This document shows, piece after piece, positions 5,023 through 8,030 of a stretch of DNA of 8,030 bases; position 1 is the stretch's first letter, and each line of letters opens with the position of its first letter. The notes beneath the pieces were generated by a model. It was not told where the DNA came from. It worked only from the letters and a program-made list of their open reading frames with translations, and made no database searches. Made by a program: the position numbers and the translations under genes. Source of the DNA: Proteiniphilum sp. (lineage in GTDB: Bacteria; Bacteroidota; Bacteroidia; Bacteroidales; Dysgonomonadaceae); the NCBI GenBank assembly GCA_031284475.1, contig JAISZV010000252.1, forward strand, positions 1 to 8,030, read 5' to 3'.

Positions 5023-6996
5023 CTACCGCAGTCCTCCCGGTTGCTGCCGGCTCATATCGGAAGAGTTTCCGGCGCCGGCGCCACCCCTCGCTCCCGAAAA
5101 AGAAGAATTCCGCTGCTGTTGTTGCTGTTGCTGCTGCCGCTCCAGATTCGGATCCCGCCGCTTTTTCTCTTCCGGCTTATTTTTAGTTATTTCCAATGGT
5201 TTTTGCTCTGTTACAGGCGTCGAACGCACATTCCAATCCTCCGCATGGTCGGAATAAGCCCTTATCACAAATTTACCCGGATAATAAAAAACCTCCTCCG
5301 GTTGCCGTCCCTCCTCATAATTTCCGGTAGTCCATACACCGTCGTTATTCTCATCTACCACGATGCGCGCATAAACCTCTCCGGGAGGCAAATCCTGAAA
5401 CCTTGCCATGCCCGCTTTGATATAGCTTTTCCTAAAAGGTTTATCCGACTTGTCGAGCAACTCCACGAAAGCAGGCATCCCTTCGGGCAATCCGGCGATG
5501 GATATTTCTAAGTTTCCGTACTGATCCAGCGGCTTCACGGTGAAAGATTGCTCATATTTATTGTTCCAGATACCATAACAACTGCTAATCGCCGCCGAAT
5601 CGATCACTATCTTGTATTTCCCGCCGGGAGTCCAACGGGGCCGCAGGGTAAACTTACGCCTATTCAAGGAATCGGGTTCCAGCCTGAAAGGAACCGCTTC
5701 CAATAAAGAATCAACCTCAAGCGATAATTGTACGTAGGTAGAATCGAATGCAACAACAGGCTGTTCAAACTCTATCCGGATAGGGTTATACAGCTCAAAT
5801 GTTGATTGAACATTGGCTCTCACAGCCAAAAACCTGGTTGGAACTTCCCCTTCTTCTTTTTCCGCGCTGCCGCGTTCGCGCCTTGCTCGTTTTATATTGA
5901 AGTTGAGCGTATCGGTAGCGATATAATTCTTGTTGAGCGAATCGGTACGTACGTAATTGATCTGCATACGCAGTGAATCCCGGCTATAAACCAAAGAATC
6001 GGTAATCCAAAGTAGAAGGGTATCATTTTTAGCGCTTCGCTCAACCACATACCAATCGTCGTCCCTCCTTTCCGGATTCAGCAAAAAGAAAGTCGGCTTA
6101 TCGGTTGGGGCGGCAAAAAATAAATTAATCTTCTGCGCTTCGGGGCGTTCATACTTCTGGAGGTATTGTCGTTGGAAATCGGACAGGAAAGAGCGCAACA
6201 CCACATCATCCGGTAAAAAGCGGGTATAATGAACCGTACGTATCGTATCAATGGTCAAGCTGTCCCTAAAAATCGTATCCTGGCGTACTGCGGGCGCGGT
6301 AGAGGGTATGACAATGGAATCCAAAAAAGCAATATTTTCCTGCGGGTTATCATACTTATAATCCCTGTTCAGGTCATTGAGGGCAAACACCCTGTATTCG
6401 CCGGGGGCCATTCCCCGCACAGTGAATTTTCCCCGGGAATCGGTTCTGGATATCCGTTCAAACGGAACATGGGTAAAAGCAGTATCGTGGCGATTGGAAT
6501 GGACGCCTACATATATCCCCGTAACCGGTTCCAGGTTCTGGGCAGTAAGCGCCTTCCCTGAAATAGACAACGTATCGAGCCGGTCGCCGGTAGAAAAAGA
6601 ATAGACAAAACTCTCCAACGGATTGCTTTCGTTATTATCTGCGATAGCATCGGTAAAATCGATGGTATAGGTAGTATTGGGCAACAGTGTGTCGTTGAGT
6701 TCCACGATAGCCTTTTTCCCCGCAGAGCGGATCACCGGCATATTTTTCTGGGGAGGAGTTACAATCACTTTCTCGCTGGGCTTCTCTATTTTGATATTCT
6801 CATCAAATTCGATCTCTATCCTCGACGCCGACGCGTTCAGCGAATTAAAAGCGGGAGCGGCTTTTCTCACTACCGGCGGATCCACATCGTAAGCCCCGCC
6901 GGTAGGTGCGGCCATATTTGCACAGGAATGGCACAAGAGGGCGGCTACTGCCGGGAAAAACAACCGGGAAAGAAATGTAAAAATTCTATACAACAT
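5023..6996 (-). CDS. Ig-like (Big_5/SbsA-type) domain lipoprotein
   Basis: The start is ATG 6996 (657 residues); an upstream in-frame TTG at 7011 adds only five residues. A signal peptide ends in LLCHSC, with C25 as the probable lipid-modified cysteine, so the protein should be membrane-anchored, although the residue at -3 is atypical. Residues 38-136 form a Big_5 Ig-like domain (IEIEFDENIKI, LLPNTTYTIDF, NPLESFVYSFSTG). A carboxypeptidase-regulatory-like sandwich follows at about 145-222, with an acidic loop D208-x-N210-x-D212-x3-D216. A long beta-rich middle follows, and a second such loop is D548-x-N550-x-D552-G near the end. The tail from about 600 is charged and disordered, with eight glutamines (621-628) and a Gly/Ser/Ala stretch. 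Function is unknown; an extracytoplasmic scaffold or binding role is a guess. It probably forms a unit with the DUF3108 gene. Confidence 0.85.
   Translation of the reverse strand: MLYRIFTFLSRLFFPAVAALLCHSCANMAAPTGGAYDVDPPVVRKAAPAFNSLNASASRIEIEFDENIKIEKPSEKVIVTPPQKNMPVIRSAGKKAIVELNDTLLPNTTYTIDFTDAIADNNESNPLESFVYSFSTGDRLDTLSISGKALTAQNLEPVTGIYVGVHSNRHDTAFTHVPFERISRTDSRGKFTVRGMAPGEYRVFALNDLNRDYKYDNPQENIAFLDSIVIPSTAPAVRQDTIFRDSLTIDTIRTVHYTRFLPDDVVLRSFLSDFQRQYLQKYERPEAQKINLFFAAPTDKPTFFLLNPERRDDDWYVVERSAKNDTLLLWITDSLVYSRDSLRMQINYVRTDSLNKNYIATDTLNFNIKRARRERGSAEKEEGEVPTRFLAVRANVQSTFELYNPIRIEFEQPVVAFDSTYVQLSLEVDSLLEAVPFRLEPDSLNRRKFTLRPRWTPGGKYKIVIDSAAISSCYGIWNNKYEQSFTVKPLDQYGNLEISIAGLPEGMPAFVELLDKSDKPFRKSYIKAGMARFQDLPPGEVYARIVVDENNDGVWTTGNYEEGRQPEEVFYYPGKFVIRAYSDHAEDWNVRSTPVTEQKPLEITKNKPEEKKRRDPNLERQQQQQQQQRNSSFSGARGGAGAGNSSDMSRQQPGGLR
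5113..5136 (-). repeat. CAG/CAA codon run encoding eight glutamines
   Basis: Eight consecutive CAG or CAA codons sit in the C-terminal tail of the lipoprotein gene and encode residues 621-628. The mix of five CAG and three CAA codons interrupts the pure triplet repeat, which should reduce but not abolish slippage. Copy-number change would be in frame. Confidence 0.85.
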
Positions 6997-7056
6997 TATT
7001 TCAACAAACAACGAAACAGTTCAATTTCATTAGTCGTTTTCTCTCTATAATATAGT

Positions 7057-7070
7057 CCGGACAAGTCCGG
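7057..7070 (-). repeat. Small inverted repeat in the leader of the lipoprotein gene
   Basis: CCGGAC and GTCCGG flank two bases, so the transcript could form a 5-bp GC-rich stem with a 4-base loop. It lies about 60 bases before the lipoprotein start, inside the predicted leader. No T-run follows on the minus strand, so it is not a standard terminator. It could be an RNA stability or attenuation element or a protein site; the sequence does not decide. Confidence 0.35.
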
Positions 7071-7133
7071 CCCCTATTCATTTAGCTTATCGAAAACGTT
7101 CTCTTTGTGTGTACAACGAATGTTATTTCGGCA

Positions 7134-7166
7134 CAAATGTACAATGTTTTATGCAGTCTCCTGCAA
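7134..7166 (-). promoter_or_regulatory. Probable promoter of the lipoprotein/DUF3108 unit
   Basis: The minus strand has TACATTTG at 7141-7134, a perfect TAnnTTTG -7 box, with a TTG at 7166-7164 and 22 bases between them. This fits the Bacteroidota TTG-(17-23)-TAnnTTTG pattern. The spacer and -33 overlap an inverted repeat, TGCAG-TCTC-CTGCA (plus strand, 7152-7165), which could be a repressor site. The leader to ATG 6996 would be about 130 bases. A TGTACAA direct repeat (7110-7116 and 7138-7144) straddles the start-site region. Confidence 0.55.
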
Positions 7167-7217
7167 TTTTTTCATTTTTTACAACTGAATAACTATTTAG
7201 ATGTTATAACCCGGAAA

Positions 7218-8030
7218 TTAGTCTTTAGAATTTTTACCTTTACGGGAGAGAATACTGTGTCCTATCCGGCAAAAGAGGCATTTCTTCGGATCGCAGTAGC
7301 CCCTTCGCAATTGGATAATCGCCTGGGTATCGAACGCATTGTAGGCCAACAGTCCCGCTTCGCGAAATTCGGACACGACCGCGTTCCTCTCCGGTTTCAG
7401 CGACTCCAGCAAGCGAATGGCTTTGTCGCAATAACTCTCGGTAGCGGTTTTCCTGCCGTAGGCAAACAACATAGGCGCCACGGTATTGATCAGTAGAATC
7501 TGCCTTGACGCCTGCCCGAGTTGTCCGGACGATTCGGGCGACCGATTCCCGAAAGAGTAATGCGTGCGCCAATAAACAGAGGGGGATACACAGAAAAGCG
7601 ACGTCCAATCATCAATCTTCTCCCGCTCAAGTACCTTAGAAAAGAGTCGTTCGGAAGATTGCAACAGCGCCGCCAATTGTGCAATGCGCATTGCAGGAAA
7701 TGAGTGGGGACGGACTCTCATCCGTTTAAAAAGGTAACCTTCTAAGGGTTCCAATGAATATTTGTTCTTCAGGAAACGGTATTCTTTCTGCAATTGCAGG
7801 AAATAATCATCTTCCCTATTCTCCGATTCCCTCTTTTTTTGCATCTCCGGCGTTACTTCCGTTTTACGGGTTTTCCCGTCCTCCGGCCTCCCAGTCTCCC
7901 TCTCTTCCCCATCCAAGGGCTCCTCCTCCAGTAATCCCGCCTGCCCGAACAAGAGCGCCTCCACCTGAAACAAGCTGTCGCCATGCCGGCGGATATAATT
8001 AAAGGGCAATGAAAGGGCGAGCCGCTCAAA
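7218..8030 (-). CDS. DUF2851 family protein, C-terminal part (5' end outside window)
   Basis: The reading frame is open to the window edge, giving 270 residues; there is no start codon to choose here, and the TTG at 8009 is an internal leucine. The visible part begins with FERLALSLPF and HGDSLFQVEALLFGQAG (16-32), then a highly charged stretch (about 38-73). Next come DDYFLQLQKEYRFLK (74-88), RVRPHSFPAMRIAQLAALL (105-123) and LLINTVAPMLFAYG. It ends with NAFDTQAIIQLRRGYCDPKK and a C246-x4-C251-x2-C254 cluster followed by H258. These match the Bacteroidota DUF2851 family, about 420 residues in full, so roughly the last two thirds is here. The cysteine cluster suggests metal binding, but no activity is established. 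There is no membrane segment in this part. It is separated from the lipoprotein gene by a 221-base gap with its own promoter. Confidence 0.85.
   Translation of the reverse strand, partial: FERLALSLPFNYIRRHGDSLFQVEALLFGQAGLLEEEPLDGEERETGRPEDGKTRKTEVTPEMQKKRESENREDDYFLQLQKEYRFLKNKYSLEPLEGYLFKRMRVRPHSFPAMRIAQLAALLQSSERLFSKVLEREKIDDWTSLFCVSPSVYWRTHYSFGNRSPESSGQLGQASRQILLINTVAPMLFAYGRKTATESYCDKAIRLLESLKPERNAVVSEFREAGLLAYNAFDTQAIIQLRRGYCDPKKCLFCRIGHSILSRKGKNSKD

Noticed and set aside
4978..5511. Plus-strand open frame with a poly-leucine segment
   Set aside because: The leucine run is only the antisense reading of the CAG/CAA glutamine codons, and the rest is antisense to the lipoprotein gene.
6997..7011. 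TTG start at 7011 for the lipoprotein
   Set aside because: ATG 6996 immediately follows and gives a cleaner signal peptide, and the extension adds an acidic residue before the basic region.
7152..7180. Plus-strand intrinsic terminator (TGCAG-TCTC-CTGCA followed by T-rich sequence)
   Set aside because: The stem is only five base pairs and no plus-strand gene needs terminating. On the minus strand, where the genes are, no T-run follows. It fits better as a possible operator in the promoter.

Overview
The window looks like chromosomal DNA from a member of the Bacteroidota, most likely the order Bacteroidales. The evidence is a PorV-type channel of the type IX secretion system, a Rex of the form seen in Bacteroides relatives, the Bacteroidota-typical families DUF2851 and Ig-like (Big_5) lipoproteins, TAnnTTTG-type -7 boxes, and weak, A-rich ribosome-binding regions instead of strong Shine-Dalgarno sites. 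GC content is moderate by eye. I see no mobile element, tRNA, rRNA, CRISPR array or phage gene.

All nine genes lie on the minus strand, so transcription runs from high to low coordinates. Right block (8030 to 4183): the C-terminal part of a DUF2851 protein, cut by the window edge; a 221-base gap with a good Bacteroidota promoter; a large Ig-like lipoprotein; and, 33 bases later, a secreted DUF3108 protein. The last two look like one envelope transcription unit of unknown function.

Middle (4182 to 3912): a 271-base gap with a -7 box just in front of rex, a 14-bp perfect palindrome where the -33 element should be, and a second palindrome (8-bp arms, 2-base spacer) about 70 bases further upstream. 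This is the likely control region of the left block.

Left block (3911 to 1): rex (NADH-sensing repressor), a fumarylacetoacetate hydrolase family enzyme, porV (outer-membrane channel/shuttle protein of the type IX secretion system), ispF (isoprenoid precursor synthesis), a class I SAM-dependent methyltransferase, and the first 74 codons of a PduO-type cobalamin adenosyltransferase. Gaps are 4 to 55 bases, so this is probably one operon led by rex. It would put a redox sensor, a secretion component, an essential MEP-pathway enzyme and a B12-cofactor enzyme on one transcript.

Most of this is ordinary core genome. The points worth a second look are the absence of porU next to porV, the paired palindromes before rex, the uncharacterised lipoprotein/DUF3108 pair with its internal duplication and polyglutamine tail, and a long charged insert in the DUF2851 protein. 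I did not find a convincing new multi-gene system.
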